A stretch of 64,000 nt of DNA, taken from positions 310,001 to 374,000 of the forward strand of contig CAVTHV010000037.1 of the NCBI GenBank assembly GCA_963734595.1, given 5' to 3'. Shown piece after piece: positions 29,368-38,997 of this stretch (its first letter is position 1; every line of letters starts with the position of its first letter). Both the position numbers and the translations under genes were made by a program. The notes under the pieces are model-generated. The model ran no database searches, had not been told where the DNA came from, and saw only the letters and a list, made by a program, of their open reading frames with translations. The DNA is from CAKKQX01 sp963734595. GTDB taxonomy: Bacteria; Pseudomonadota; Gammaproteobacteria; Burkholderiales; SG8-41.

Positions 29368-30180
29368 CTAACGCACCACGATCAGCGGGCAGCGGATCGC
29401 TTCGAGCAAGGCCTCGATTTCAGACGCAAATTCCTGCACGCCATCGCCGGGCCAGAACAGGACGGCCGGGTCTTCACTGGCGACAATTTCCGCGAGGTGC
29501 TCGGGCGTCGAGTCAAGCAACGGCGCGATGCGCGCGGTGGCGCCGTGCTCGCCGAGCCAGGCATCCACCCGCGCCAGCAATTCCGCACCTTCTGCGCCGC
29601 GTTCGGTAAGGAACAACACCAGCTCGGTGGCATTTTCCCGCGCCAGCCGGTGCGCCGCCGCGAGCGCACGCAACGCGCCGTGTCCCGGCCGCAGCGCCAC
29701 GGCCACCGGTCGCGCCCGCCGCAGCTTCGCGCCAGCCAATATGGCGTTCAGTGTCGTGCGCAGGGCGCTGGCCAGCTCGGTATGCGCGAGCGTCCGCACC
29801 GCGCTGCTGGCAAACACCACGAGATCGCCCTCGGCGGAGGCCTCCAGCAGCACGCGCACCGGCCGCCCGCGCACCGTCTCGAATGTCCACTCGAGCTGCG
29901 CGCCATGCACGGCCTCGGCCAGCGCGCGCCGCAATTCGCCGGCCTGACGCTTGAGTGCATGCTCGACCTCGGAGGCGACGACCCGGCGCATGGTGGCGGA
30001 GGCCGCCCCGATTTCGAGCGCAAACGGCAGTTCGGCAAGACGCAGCAGATTGATGTCCTCGACGAACAGCGCTGCGAGTTCCGCCCCGGCGGCCCGCGCG
30101 AGCTGCGCCGCCGCGATCAGCGCCGGGGAATCCGGCGCAGCCGGACCGATCGCAACGATCACGCGCGCGCGCGCGCTCAT
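29368..30180 (-). CDS. Universal stress protein family, tandem-domain-like
   Basis: 270 residues, about twice a single Usp domain. The N-terminal part begins ARVIVAIGPAAPDSPALIAAAQLARAAGAELAALFVED, the typical Usp beta-alpha opening. A second Usp-like half starts near RRARPVAVALRPGHGALRALAAAHRLARENATELVLFL and ends with ALLEAIRCPLIVVR, the usual final strand. The ATP-binding GxxG..GS(S/T/V) signature is not obvious, so it may not bind ATP. Its start overlaps the Lon-family protease stop by 4 bases (30177-30180), so it is co-transcribed and shares that promoter. It converges with the DapA-like gene, with 11 bases between the stops. Confidence 0.8.
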   Translation of the reverse strand: MSARARVIVAIGPAAPDSPALIAAAQLARAAGAELAALFVEDINLLRLAELPFALEIGAASATMRRVVASEVEHALKRQAGELRRALAEAVHGAQLEWTFETVRGRPVRVLLEASAEGDLVVFASSAVRTLAHTELASALRTTLNAILAGAKLRRARPVAVALRPGHGALRALAAAHRLARENATELVLFLTERGAEGAELLARVDAWLGEHGATARIAPLLDSTPEHLAEIVASEDPAVLFWPGDGVQEFASEIEALLEAIRCPLIVVR

Positions 30181-32612
30181 TGCTTATCCTTCGCGGCCGC
30201 AGGACGACGTTTCCGCTTCCCGCCTGTGGCGTAGGCCAAACGCGACTGCGAGAACTGACGCAGCCGGCGCGCGACGCGTCCGTTGATGCTGTCCGGCGGC
30301 CAGTTGCCTCCCGCATCGGCTGCGCCGGCGGCAACGCCGGTCAGCAGTTCGACGACCTGATCGACCGTCTCGACCGCGTAGACATGGAATTTCCCGTCGG
30401 CCACCGCCTGCACGACGTCGCCGCGCAGCATCAGGTGCTCGACGTTCGCCAACGGGATCAACACCCCATGCTCGCCGCCGAGCCCGCGCGCCTTGCAGAC
30501 GTCGAAAAAGCCCTCGATTTTTTCGTTGACGCCGCCGATCGCCTGGATCTGCCCGAGCTGGTTCACCGAGCCGGTCACCGCGAGCGATTGCCTGATCGGC
30601 GCCTCGGCGAGCGATGACATGAGTGCGGCCAGCTCGGCCGCGGACGCGCTGTCGCCCTCGACCGTGCCGTAGGTCTGTTCGAACACCAGGCTCGCCGACA
30701 GCGAGTGCGGCCGGTTGGTGGAAAAGCGCGTGGCCAGAAAGCTGGAGAGGATCAGCACCCCCTTGGAATGAATGGCCCCGCCCAGCTCGACCTCGCGCTG
30801 CACGTCGATCACATTGCCCTCGCCGAGCCGGGTGGCCGCCGTGATCCGGGTCGGCATGCCGAAAGCGAAGTTGCCGACTTCGAATACCGACAGGCCGTTC
30901 ACCTGCCCGACCTTCGCCCCGGCGGTATCGATCAGGATGGTGCCGCGCAGAATCGCCTCGTTCAACCGTTCGCGCACCCGGTCGGCGCGCGCAAACTGCG
31001 CGTCGATCGCCTGCTGCACGTGCCCGGCAGCAACCTGCGCCGCCGCCTGCGCGGCGCGCATGGAAATCCGCCTCGCCCAGGAGGTCGTTGAATTCCCGGA
31101 CGTTGGTCGACACCTTCGCCGCATCGCCGACGCGGCGCGCGCCCTGCTCGATCACGCGGCTCACGGCACCGCGCTCGAACGGCAGCATCCCGCCGCGGCG
31201 CGCCATCGTGGCGATCAGGCGCGCGTAGAGGTCGTGCGCTTCGGCGCTGCGCGGAATCTCCTCCTCGAAGTCGGCCATGACCTTGAACAGTTCGCGGAAG
31301 TCGGGATCCCACGCATACAGCAGGTAGTACCACATGCGTTCGCCGAACAGCACCACCTTCAGGTCGAGCGGTATCGGCTCGGGCTCGAGCGACTCGGTCG
31401 AAACCAGGCTGTACATCTGGCCGATCGACTCGATGCGGATCTCGCGCGTCGACAGCGCGCGCTTCAGGGCATCCCAGGCGAACGGCTGCATCAGCAGCTT
31501 GTGGACATCGAGCAGCAGGTAGCCGCCGTTGGCGCGATGCAGGGCCCCCGCCTTGATCATGCGAAAAGTCGGTCGTCAGCATCCCGAACTGCGCGATATG
31601 CTCGACCCGCCCCAGCAGATTCGCATAGGTCGGATTGTCCTCGAACACGGCCAGGGAACCATCGGGCTCGCCGCGGTCGACGACGATGTTGACCGACGTA
31701 GCGCCGGAAGGACGGCGGCTCGGTCACCGGCAAACCGAACGGTCCCGGCGCGCCTTCCTCCTTGTGGCGGAAATCGTCGGCGTTCTCGATCACGTCCTGC
31801 TGCACGGCCTCGAGGTATTTCGACACCTTCTCCAGGTCGGCGTAACGCTCCTTGAGTTCCTCCATGAGATTGCCGACGGCAAACAGCGTCACTTCCCGGT
31901 TGAGCTGCCGGACCTTGTCGCGGTGCTCGCGCCGCCATTGCCGCATCTGGCGGAAGAGGCGCTCGAGCTTGGTCCGCAATTCGGCCAGCACGCGATCGAG
32001 CTGCTGCTGTTCGGCCTCCGGCAGGTTCGCGAAATCCTCCGCGCTGATGACTTCGCCGTCCTTCAGCGGCGCGAGCGAAAATCCGGTCGGGGTGCGCAGC
32101 AGGCCGATGTTGTGGCCCGCGGCTTCCTTGCCCAGTTCGGTAAGCGCGGTTTCCTGCCGCGCGCCGAATTCGGCATCGATCTGCTCGATGCGCGTGCGGT
32201 ATTCGTCGCTCTCGAATGCGGCCGGAATCGCGGAACCGAGTTCCTCGACCAGCTGCCGCATGTCCTGGCGCAGTTGCCGGCCGCGGCCGGCGGGCAGAGA
32301 CACGGCCAGCGGCTTGTGCGGCTGCGCGAAGTTGTTGACGTAGACCCAGTCGAGCAGCTGCGCCTGCCGATGCGCCTCCTGCTCGAGGCTGTTGCGCACC
32401 AGCGTGCGTTTGCCCGAACCGGCGGGGCCCATCACGAAAAGGTTGTAGCCCTGGCGCGCGATGCCCAGGCCAAAGTCGACGGCATTGCGCGCGCGCTCCT
32501 GGCCGATCGCGGCGTCGAAATCGGGCAGCTCCGCGGTCGTTGCGAATTTGAATTGCGCCGGGTCACAGTGGCGGTACAACACCGCTGGCGCCAGTTTTAG
32601 CGGGCTACCCAT
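30177..32612 (-). CDS. Lon-family ATP-dependent protease (LonB/YcbZ-like, peptidase S16; three frame breaks)
   Basis: AAA+ protease with a C-terminal S16 domain, about 810 residues after repair. N-terminus MGSPLKLAPAVLYRHCDPAQ; Walker A FVMGPAGSGKRTLV; a long coiled-coil region (TKLERLFRQMRQWRREHRDKVRQLNRE); FEDNPTYANLLGRVEHIAQFG; GALHRANGGYLLLDVHKLL (Walker B/sensor region); then the protease domain with catalytic Ser in TVEGDSASAAELAAL and Lys in GGVNEKIEGFF. Each break (31696; AAAA at 31564-31567; near 31050) is repaired by deleting one base. No Lon N-terminal LAN domain, so it is not housekeeping Lon. Co-transcribed with usp and divergent from groEL across a shared FNR-type site. Confidence 0.87.
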
Positions 32613-32722
32613 TTTTCGTCCCCGATCCTTTCGAAGCCAAGGCATGTGGCATATGACGCTCGAATTGCCGGCCCGGTGCAGCGCGCGGCCCCGCAGCGTC
32701 CGTGTAAATGCATGCCGTTGTT

Positions 32723-32786
32723 TTTAAACGGTAATATCAGGTCTGTCGGATGGCACATGCGACACCGGCAGCAGCGACCGTTTAAA
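32723..32786. repeat. 10-bp inverted repeat in the lon leader
   Basis: TTTAAACGGT at 32723-32732 and ACCGTTTAAA at 32777-32786, separated by 44 bases. The right arm overlaps the predicted lon start site (32779). Could be paired binding sites for a second regulator or the stem of a leader structure. Confidence 0.5.
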
Positions 32787-32813
32787 GCCTAGCCGATTCG
32801 GTACGCGGGTATA

Positions 32814-32827
32814 TTGATCCCAGTCAA
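32814..32827. promoter_or_regulatory. FNR/Anr-type box shared by divergent lon and groEL
   Basis: TTGAT-CCCA-GTCAA, one mismatch from a perfect FNR dyad. Centre 32820.5. Toward groEL, the -10 slot at 32850-32855 reads TAGATT (start site 32862, leader 26 bases). Toward lon, the slot at 32791-32786 on the minus strand reads TAGGCT (start site 32779). Both keep the T1, A2 and T6 bases of TATAAT. One activator dimer could fire both genes. Confidence 0.6.
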
Positions 32828-32887
32828 ACTAGCCAACTGCCCCAGGGGTTAGATTTTTCGAGTTGCGATCACTTCGGGACGCGAAAC

Positions 32888-34511
32888 ATGGCCGCCAAAC
32901 AGCTGCTCTTCCACAACGAAGCCCACGCCAAGATCCTGGCCGGCATCGACACCCTGGCGCAGGCGGTGCGGGTGACGCTGGGGCCGAAGGCGCGCACGGT
33001 CGTGCTGGAACGTCCCTTTGGCGCGCCCGCCATCATCAACTCCGGCGTCGTGGTCGCCCGCGAGCTCGAACTCCGGGACCCGTTTGAAAACATGGGCGTG
33101 CAAATGGTCAGGGAGGTGGCCAGCAAGACCTCCGATGTTGCCGGTGACGGCACCACCACTGCCATGGTACTGGCGCACGGCATCGTGACCGAAGGCATGA
33201 AGTACGTCGCGTCCGGGATGAATCCGATGGACCTGAAGCGCGGCATCGACCAGGCGGTCATCGCGCTGGTCGCGGAACTGCAGCGCCTGGCACGGCCCTG
33301 CAGCAGCCGCACCGAAATTGCCCAGGTGGCGACGATCTCCGCCAATTCGGATCGCTCGATCGGGGAGCTCATCGCCAACGCCATGGAAAAGGTCGGCAAG
33401 GAAGGCGTGATCACGGTCGAGGAAGGCATCGGGACTGGCGAGCGAGCTGGAAATCGTCGAGGGCATGCAGTTCAACCGCGGTTTTCTGTCGCCTTATTTC
33501 ATCACCAACCCGGAAAAGCAGCGCGTGGTGCTGGAAGACGCGCACGTATTGATCATCGACAAGAAGATCGCGTCGATCAACGATCTGCTGCCGGTGCTCG
33601 AGCACATGGCCAAAGCCGGGAAACCCCTGCTGGTGATCGCCGAGGAAGTCGAAGGCGAAGCGCTCGCAACACTGGTCGTCAATACGCTGCGCGGCGTGGT
33701 CAAAAGCTGCGCGGTGAAGGCCCCCGAGTTCGGCGACCGCCGCAAGGCGGTGCTCGGTGACATTGCCGTTCTCACCGGCGGACGCGTCATTGCCGAGGAG
33801 GTCGGCCTGACCCTGGAGCGCGCCGGACTCGCCGAGCTCGGACGGGCCAAGCGCATCGAGATCGACAAGGACAATACCACCATCGTCGGCGGCGGCGGCG
33901 ACCCGGCGGCGATCGCGGCGCGCGTGGCCGAGATCCGGCAGCAGATCAAGGACGCCACCAGCGACTACGATCGCGACAAACTGCAGGAGCGGGCGGCCAA
34001 GCTCGCCGGCGGCGTCGCGGTCATCAAGGTCGGCGCGGCCACCGAAACCGAAATGAAGGAAAAAAAATCGCGGGTCGAGGATGCCATGCATGCCACCCAC
34101 GCCGCCGTCGAAGAGGGCGTCCTGCCGGGAGGCGGCGTGGCGCTGCTGCGCGCGCGGGCGCGGCTCACCGGCCTGCACGGCGATAACGTCGACCAGGACG
34201 CCGGCATCAAAATCGTGCTGCGAGCACTTGAAGATCCGCTGCGCCAGATCGTGTCCAATGCCGGCGAGGAGCCGTCGGTGGTCCTCAACCGGGTGCTCGA
34301 AGGCGAGGGCAATTTCGGCTTCAATGCGCTGACCAACGAATATGGCGACATGGTGGAAATGGGCATCCTCGATCCGTGCAAGGTCACGCGCTCGGCGCTG
34401 CAGAACGCCGCCTCGATCGCGGGACTGATCCTGACGACGGATTGCATGATCGCCCGGCTGTCCGAAAATCCGCGTCTTCCCGGTGCGGATTTCAGCGACG
34501 AAGCCGTTTAA
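32888..34511 (+). CDS. groL: Chaperonin GroEL, orphan divergent paralogue (one frame break)
   Basis: 60-kDa chaperonin, 540 residues after repair (E. coli 548). GroEL landmarks: TLGPKARTVVL, AGDGTTTAMVLA (Asp87 equivalent), GMNPMDLKRGID, VGKEGVITVEE, EGMQFNRGFLSPYF, KAPEFGDRRKAVLGDI, GGVAVIKVGAATETEMKEKKSRVEDA (Asp398 equivalent). Unusual features: position 52, normally Asp (TKDGV) and part of the ATPase centre, is Ser here (INSGV); the C-terminus ends ..RLPGADFSDEAV without a GGM tail; no groES is adjacent. The break is one extra A near 33434 (..EEGIG-LASELEIVEG..). Probably a specialised paralogue, with the housekeeping groESL elsewhere. Confidence 0.92.
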
Positions 34512-34664
34512 CACCTTCGGGCGGTGTCTGCATTGTGCCCGCATTCGCGCAGCGGGATGCGCTCCCGGCATGTTCGACTATCCGCGGAGCGGCTCTGGTA
34601 ATATTGTTCAAAGATATGCGGGAGCAGTTCGTCCGCAGCGCAGATTCCGACACGAAGGAGGATC

Positions 34665-35825
34665 ATGGATAACACACTCGAAGCCCGCACGGCGCCGCCA
34701 GTCAGTCGCGAAACGAAGCCACTCCGGATCGTGCGCGTAGAGGCGATTCCCGTCGCGCTGCCGCTCAAGAAAGCCGTGGTGATGGCCGGCGAGCGCATCG
34801 AGCGGGCCTACAACCTGCTGGTGCGGGTGGAAGCCGAAAACGGTCTCGTCGGCTGGGGGGAGGCTGCCTCCGCGCCGCTGATGACGGGAGATGTGCTTGC
34901 CGGAATGGTCGCCGCCGTGAACAATCATCTGGCGCCGCTCGTGACCGGACAGGATGCGCTGTGCCGCGCCGAACTCGTGCAGCGCTGCGCCCGTGCGCTG
35001 CTGCACAACACCGGCGCCAAGTGCGCAGTGGACATGGCGATCAACGATCTTGTCGGACACCACCTCGGCGTCTCCATGGCGGATCTGTTCGGGGGCGCCG
35101 CGCGCGAGGTGCTGCAGCCCATGTACCTGCTCGGCAACCCGAAGGTCGAAGACGACGTCGCGGAGGCCAAACACAAGCTCGGCGAGGGATGGTCGTTCTT
35201 CAAGCTCAAGATCGGCATCAAGGATCCGCGCGAAGAAGCGCGTGCCGCGATCGAAATCCGGCGCCATCTCGGCGACGCCGTGGCGCTGTGCGCCGACGCC
35301 AACATGGGCATGACGTTCGCCAGCGCGCGCCTGTTCGCCGAGCAGGCGCGGGACGCGAACCTGCTGTTCATGGAACAGCCGCTGCACAGCGACGACATCG
35401 ACGGCATGGCAGCGCTCGCCCGCGTCAGCCCGATTCCGTTGAACGGCGATGAATCGATCGACAGCGTCCCGAGCCTGCTGACGCTGCACCGTCTCGGCGC
35501 GATCCAGGGCGCCAATATCAAGACCATCAAGATGGGCGGAATCGGGCCCACCGTGCATGCGATGGCGGTGTGCGGCGCGCTCGGTCTCAGCATCAACCTC
35601 GCGGGCAAGGTCGCCGAATCGAGCATCGCCGCCGCCGCGATCGTGCAGCTCGGCTGCGTGGCGCCCAATCTCGACTGGGGCCTCAATATCACCAACCACT
35701 ATCTCGCCGAGGACGTCACCGACGCGCCGCTCATGATCGAGCGCGGGACGGTGCGCCGGCCGCGCGGGCCGGGCCTCGGCATCGCAGTCAGTGAAGCGAA
35801 GGTAAGCCGTCTGCGCGTGAAATAG
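34665..35825 (+). CDS. Enolase-superfamily enzyme (mandelate racemase/muconate lactonizing type)
   Basis: 386 residues. N-terminal capping domain (VEAIPVALPLKKAVVMAGERIERAYNLLVRVEA, WGEAASAPLMTGD) and barrel domain with KLKIG (KxK acid/base pair), metal ligands in ALCADANMG (Asp), FMEQPL (Glu) and LNGDESI (Asp/Glu), and the opposing Lys in NIKTIKMGGIG. KxK plus a second Lys is the muconate-lactonizing-enzyme subgroup pattern (cycloisomerases, epimerases, o-succinylbenzoate synthase). AAGGAGG precedes ATG 34665. It faces a convergent HIBADH-like gene. With the neighbouring Bug receptors, catabolism of a lactone, sugar acid or aromatic-derived acid is plausible. Confidence 0.88.
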   Translation: MDNTLEARTAPPVSRETKPLRIVRVEAIPVALPLKKAVVMAGERIERAYNLLVRVEAENGLVGWGEAASAPLMTGDVLAGMVAAVNNHLAPLVTGQDALCRAELVQRCARALLHNTGAKCAVDMAINDLVGHHLGVSMADLFGGAAREVLQPMYLLGNPKVEDDVAEAKHKLGEGWSFFKLKIGIKDPREEARAAIEIRRHLGDAVALCADANMGMTFASARLFAEQARDANLLFMEQPLHSDDIDGMAALARVSPIPLNGDESIDSVPSLLTLHRLGAIQGANIKTIKMGGIGPTVHAMAVCGALGLSINLAGKVAESSIAAAAIVQLGCVAPNLDWGLNITNHYLAEDVTDAPLMIERGTVRRPRGPGLGIAVSEAKVSRLRVK

Positions 35826-35837
35826 CCGCAGCGGTGT

Positions 35838-36725
35838 TCAGGAAATGCGGCGCCGCTGAATCGCTTCCGCGATGGCGGCGTTGTCCCACTCGCCTTCTCC
35901 GTTGCGCACGCAGTCTTCGAGCATCTGCGCGTAGACGCTTGCAAACGGCAGTTCCTGCCCCTTGGCACGCGCCTGCTCGATCATCAGGTGAAAATCCTTG
36001 AGGCTCTGGTCGACGCGGCTGATCGGATTGCGGAATTCGCGCCGCGCCATCAGCGGCCCCTTGATGTCCATCACCTGGGAATAGGCGGCCGAGCCGCGCG
36101 CAACGTCGAGGAACGCTTCGCGGTCGAGCCCGAGGCGCTCGGCGAAAACCAGGCCCTCCGCGATCGCGGCGCGGTTGAGTCCGAGAATCAGATTCACCGC
36201 CAGCTTGGCGCGCGAGCCGTTGCCCACGCCGCCCAGATAGTAGCGGCGCGGACAAATCGCATCGAGCACCGCAGCCGCCTGTTCCATCACGGCGCGGTCG
36301 CCGCCGACGAGCCCCACGCCGTCGCCGTCGGCGACCTGGCGGCTCGTCCCGGAAACCGGGACTTCGAGGAATTGCGCGCCGCGCGGCGCAATACGAGCGG
36401 CCAGTGCGGCAAGCCGGTCCGGATCGCAGGTGCTGGTGCAGATGATGGTGCGCGGCTGCGGTTCATTGCCGATCGCATCGAGCACGCCGCCTTTGCCCTC
36501 GATCACCTGTTCGACCTGGTCGGTATTGAAGACGCAGAGCACCAGCGTCGCGCACTGCCGGGCGGTTTCGGCCACCGATCCGGCGGCGCGCGCGCCCAAT
36601 TTTGCGATCGCGGCACGCTTCGCTTCGTCGACGTCGTAGGCCACGACGTCGATGCCGGCCTGAATCAGCCGCCGCGCACAGGCCGTGCCCATCAACCCCG
36701 CACCGATCACGCCTGCCGCTGCCAT
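35838..36725 (-). CDS. 3-hydroxyisobutyrate dehydrogenase-family NAD(P)-dependent oxidoreductase
   Basis: Beta-hydroxyacid dehydrogenase, 295 residues. N-terminal Rossmann VIGAGLMGTACARRLIQAGIDVVAYD, substrate-binding EVPVSGTSRQVADGDGVGLVGG (SGT), catalytic Lys region GNGSRAKLAVNLILGLNRAAIAEGL (K..N), and a helical C-terminal domain with the KDFHLMIEQAR pattern. Members oxidise 3-hydroxyisobutyrate, tartronate semialdehyde, 6-phosphogluconate-like or related acids. It is followed upstream by two Bug receptors on the same strand, consistent with uptake and oxidation of a hydroxy acid. Confidence 0.9.
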   Translation of the reverse strand: MAAAGVIGAGLMGTACARRLIQAGIDVVAYDVDEAKRAAIAKLGARAAGSVAETARQCATLVLCVFNTDQVEQVIEGKGGVLDAIGNEPQPRTIICTSTCDPDRLAALAARIAPRGAQFLEVPVSGTSRQVADGDGVGLVGGDRAVMEQAAAVLDAICPRRYYLGGVGNGSRAKLAVNLILGLNRAAIAEGLVFAERLGLDREAFLDVARGSAAYSQVMDIKGPLMARREFRNPISRVDQSLKDFHLMIEQARAKGQELPFASVYAQMLEDCVRNGEGEWDNAAIAEAIQRRRIS

Positions 36726-36786
36726 GCCGCTCCCCTGATTCCCGCAACCAATTTCGTTTGTCGAACCCGTGCTTGTGCCGCCGTTA

Positions 36787-37775
36787 TCACTCCACCTTGA
36801 TGTTGGCGTCCTTGACGATCTTTGCCCAGCGCGCCGAATCGTCGCGCAGGAACTTCACGAACTCCGCGCGCGATGCGGAACCGACGGGCTCGATGCCGGC
36901 GGCGTTCTGACGTTTCTTGACCTCCGCGTTTTTGATCGCCTTGTTGAACTCGACGAACAGGCGGTCCGCGATAGCGCCGCGGCGTCTTGGCCGGCACGAA
37001 CATGCCGTTCCAGTTGCTGATGTCGAATCCGGGCACCGTTTCCGCCACTGCCGGCAGGTCGGGCAGAAGCGGCTGGCGCTTGGCGGTCGTCACCGCCAGC
37101 GCGCGCAGCCTGCCGCTCTTCACGTGCGGCAAGCGCCACGACATAAGTGGAAAACATCACCTGGATATCGCCCGAGATCAGATCCACGAGCGCGGGGCCG
37201 CCGCCTTTATACGGCACATGGACCATGTCGATGCCGGCGAGGCGCTCGAAAAAAACACCGGCCAGATGATCGGGCTGCCCGGCGCCCGAGCTGCCGAAGC
37301 GCACGTTGCCGTTGCGCTTCTTCGCCCAGTCGATGAAGTCCTTCACGCTCTTCGCCCCGGTCGAAGGATTGACCACCATGACGTTGAGGATCTCCCCCAC
37401 CCTGGTGAGCGGGAGAAAATCCCGCTCCATGTTGTAGGGCAGGTTCTTGTACAACGCCGGGCTGATCGAAATCGCGCCCAGGGTTCCGACGAGCAGCGTG
37501 TAGCCGTCGGGCTCGGCCTTCGCCAGCATTTCTGCGGCGAGGCGCCCGCCGGCGCCGGGCCGGTTGTCGATCACGATCGGCTGGCCAAGCTGCGCCGAAA
37601 GCGGCTCGGCGATCGTCCGCGCTATCGTGTCGGCCGCGCCGCCCGCCGGAAACGGAATCAGGAAGCGCAGCGGACGCACTGGATACTTGCCCTGCGCGTA
37701 TCCCGCCGGCGACCATCCGATACACAACGCCGCAATGCACGGCACAACACTGCTCAACAACCTCGCCCATTTCAT
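36787..37775 (-). CDS. Bug-family (TTT) substrate-binding protein (two frame breaks)
   Basis: TctC-like periplasmic receptor, 328 residues after removing two bases. Signal peptide MKWARLLSSVVPCIAALCIGWSPAGYAQ; LRFLIPFPAGGAADTIARTIAE (loop 1), DNRPGAGGRLAAEMLAKAEPDGYTLL (loop 2), VRFGSSGAGQPDHLAGVFF, VHVPYKGGGPALVDLISGDI. Breaks at 37131-37132 (extra T on the coding strand, ..VVAL-PHVKSGRLRALAV) and 36977-36978 (extra G, ..KTPR-AIADRLFVEFNKAI); the protein then ends ..WAKIVKDANIKVE. AAGGAGGAG precedes ATG 37775. No permease nearby. Confidence 0.9.
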
Positions 37776-37907
37776 CGTTTCTCCTCCTTGATCGATCTGA
37801 TTTTCGGTTTTACACGCCGCTTTACTTTCGGCAATTCAATTTTACCGGCCGGCCGCAAACGGTATCTGCATACAAGCAGACCGGCATGATGCACGAATAT
37901 CGGCAGC

Positions 37908-38892
37908 TCATGAACCGTATTCCGCCCGCAAGCCGAGCTTCTTGATGATCGCCGGCATACTTCCTGATGTCCTGCTCGAGATAAGCGGCGAAGGCATCAG
38001 GAGTGCCGCCCACCGCTTGCAGGCCCTGCTCGGCCAGGCTTTTGCGCACCTCGGGCAGGTTCAGCACCCGGTTGATTTCGGCGTTGAGCCGCTGCACGAC
38101 GGCCGGCGGGGTGTGCGCCGGGGCGAGCACGCCGTGCCAGGCGACCGTCTCGTAGCCGGGCACGGTTTCAGCGACCGTGGGCAGATCGGGCATCTCGGGC
38201 AGCCGTTTCGCGCTCGTCACCGCCAGCGCCCGGAGCCTCCCGCTTCTGATATGCGGCATCACCGGCAGCAGCGGCGAAAACGTCAGTTGCGTGTAGCCGG
38301 CGATCAGATCGACGAGCGCGGGACCGACACCCTTGTAGGGCACGTGCACCAGATCGACGCCGGTCATGCTCTTGAACAGCTCGCCCGAGAGGTGTCCTCC
38401 GGAGCCGACGCCGCCCGAGCTGTAGTTGAGACTGCCCGGCCGCGACTTGGCGAGCCGGATCAGCGCGCCCACCGATTTCGCGGGCAACAACGGATGGACC
38501 GCGAGAATCTGCGGCCCGAGATCGAGCATGATCACCGGGACGAAGTCCCTGACGCTGTCGTACGGCAGCTTCGCGTAAAGACTGGCGTTGACGCTGTGGC
38601 TGGCGGGGACCACCACGATGGTATAGCCGTCGGGATCGGCTTTGGCGGCAAGCGCGGTGCCGATGATGCCCGCGGCCCCGCCCCTGTTGTCGATCACCAC
38701 CGGCTGGCCCAGGACTTCACCGAGCTTGGGCTGGATGATGCGCGCGATGATGTCGCTCGCGCCTCCCGCTGCAAACGGCACGATGCAGCGGACCGGCTTC
38801 GCCGGATAGGCCTGGGCAAAGCACGGCTGCGCAAGCAAGGCGCAGAGCAGTGCAAGCGCGCCGTTCGCGCGCCATATCCTTTTATTGTTCAT
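37908..38892 (-). CDS. Bug-family (TTT) substrate-binding protein (one frame break at the 3' end)
   Basis: TctC-like receptor, 327 residues after repair. Signal peptide MNNKRIWRANGALALLCALLAQPCFAQ; VRCIVPFAAGGASDIIARIIQ and DNRGGAAGIIGTALAAKADPDGYTIVV (ligand loops), LNYSSGGVGSGGHLSGELF, VHVPYKGVGPALVDLIAGY. Near the end one extra base (37956) shifts the frame; deleting it gives ..DIRKY-PAIIKKLGLRAEYGS and a stop at 37908. As printed, the frame runs on to 37822 with a tail unlike the family. GGGAGG precedes ATG 38892. Third of the three Bug receptors in the window. Confidence 0.9.
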
Positions 38893-38997
38893 TCTTCATC
38901 CTCCCGCACAGTGCGGTTGCCGGAATCGTGACCGATCCGCGGTGAATAGCGTTCGCAACCGCATCAGCCGTTTTCCGGAAAGCGCTGGCATGCATAC

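Larger units (their letters stand above)
32613..32887. other. Divergent lon/groEL regulatory region
   Basis: 275 bases between two divergent stress genes. Contains the FNR-type box at 32814-32827, which fits -41.5 geometry in both directions, and a 10-bp inverted repeat (32723-32732 with 32777-32786). No CIRCE element (TTAGCACTC-N9-GAGTGCTAA) is present, so HrcA control is not indicated. Confidence 0.6.

Noticed and set aside
32613..32887. CIRCE/HrcA or sigma32 heat-shock promoter for groEL
   Set aside because: No TTAGCACTC inverted repeat and no convincing CTTGAA / CCCCAT pair; the FNR-type layout fits better.
37776..37800. TTGATCGATCTGAT near the second Bug receptor as an FNR site
   Set aside because: The right half does not match ATCAA or GTCAA, and it overlaps the ribosome-binding region of the gene.
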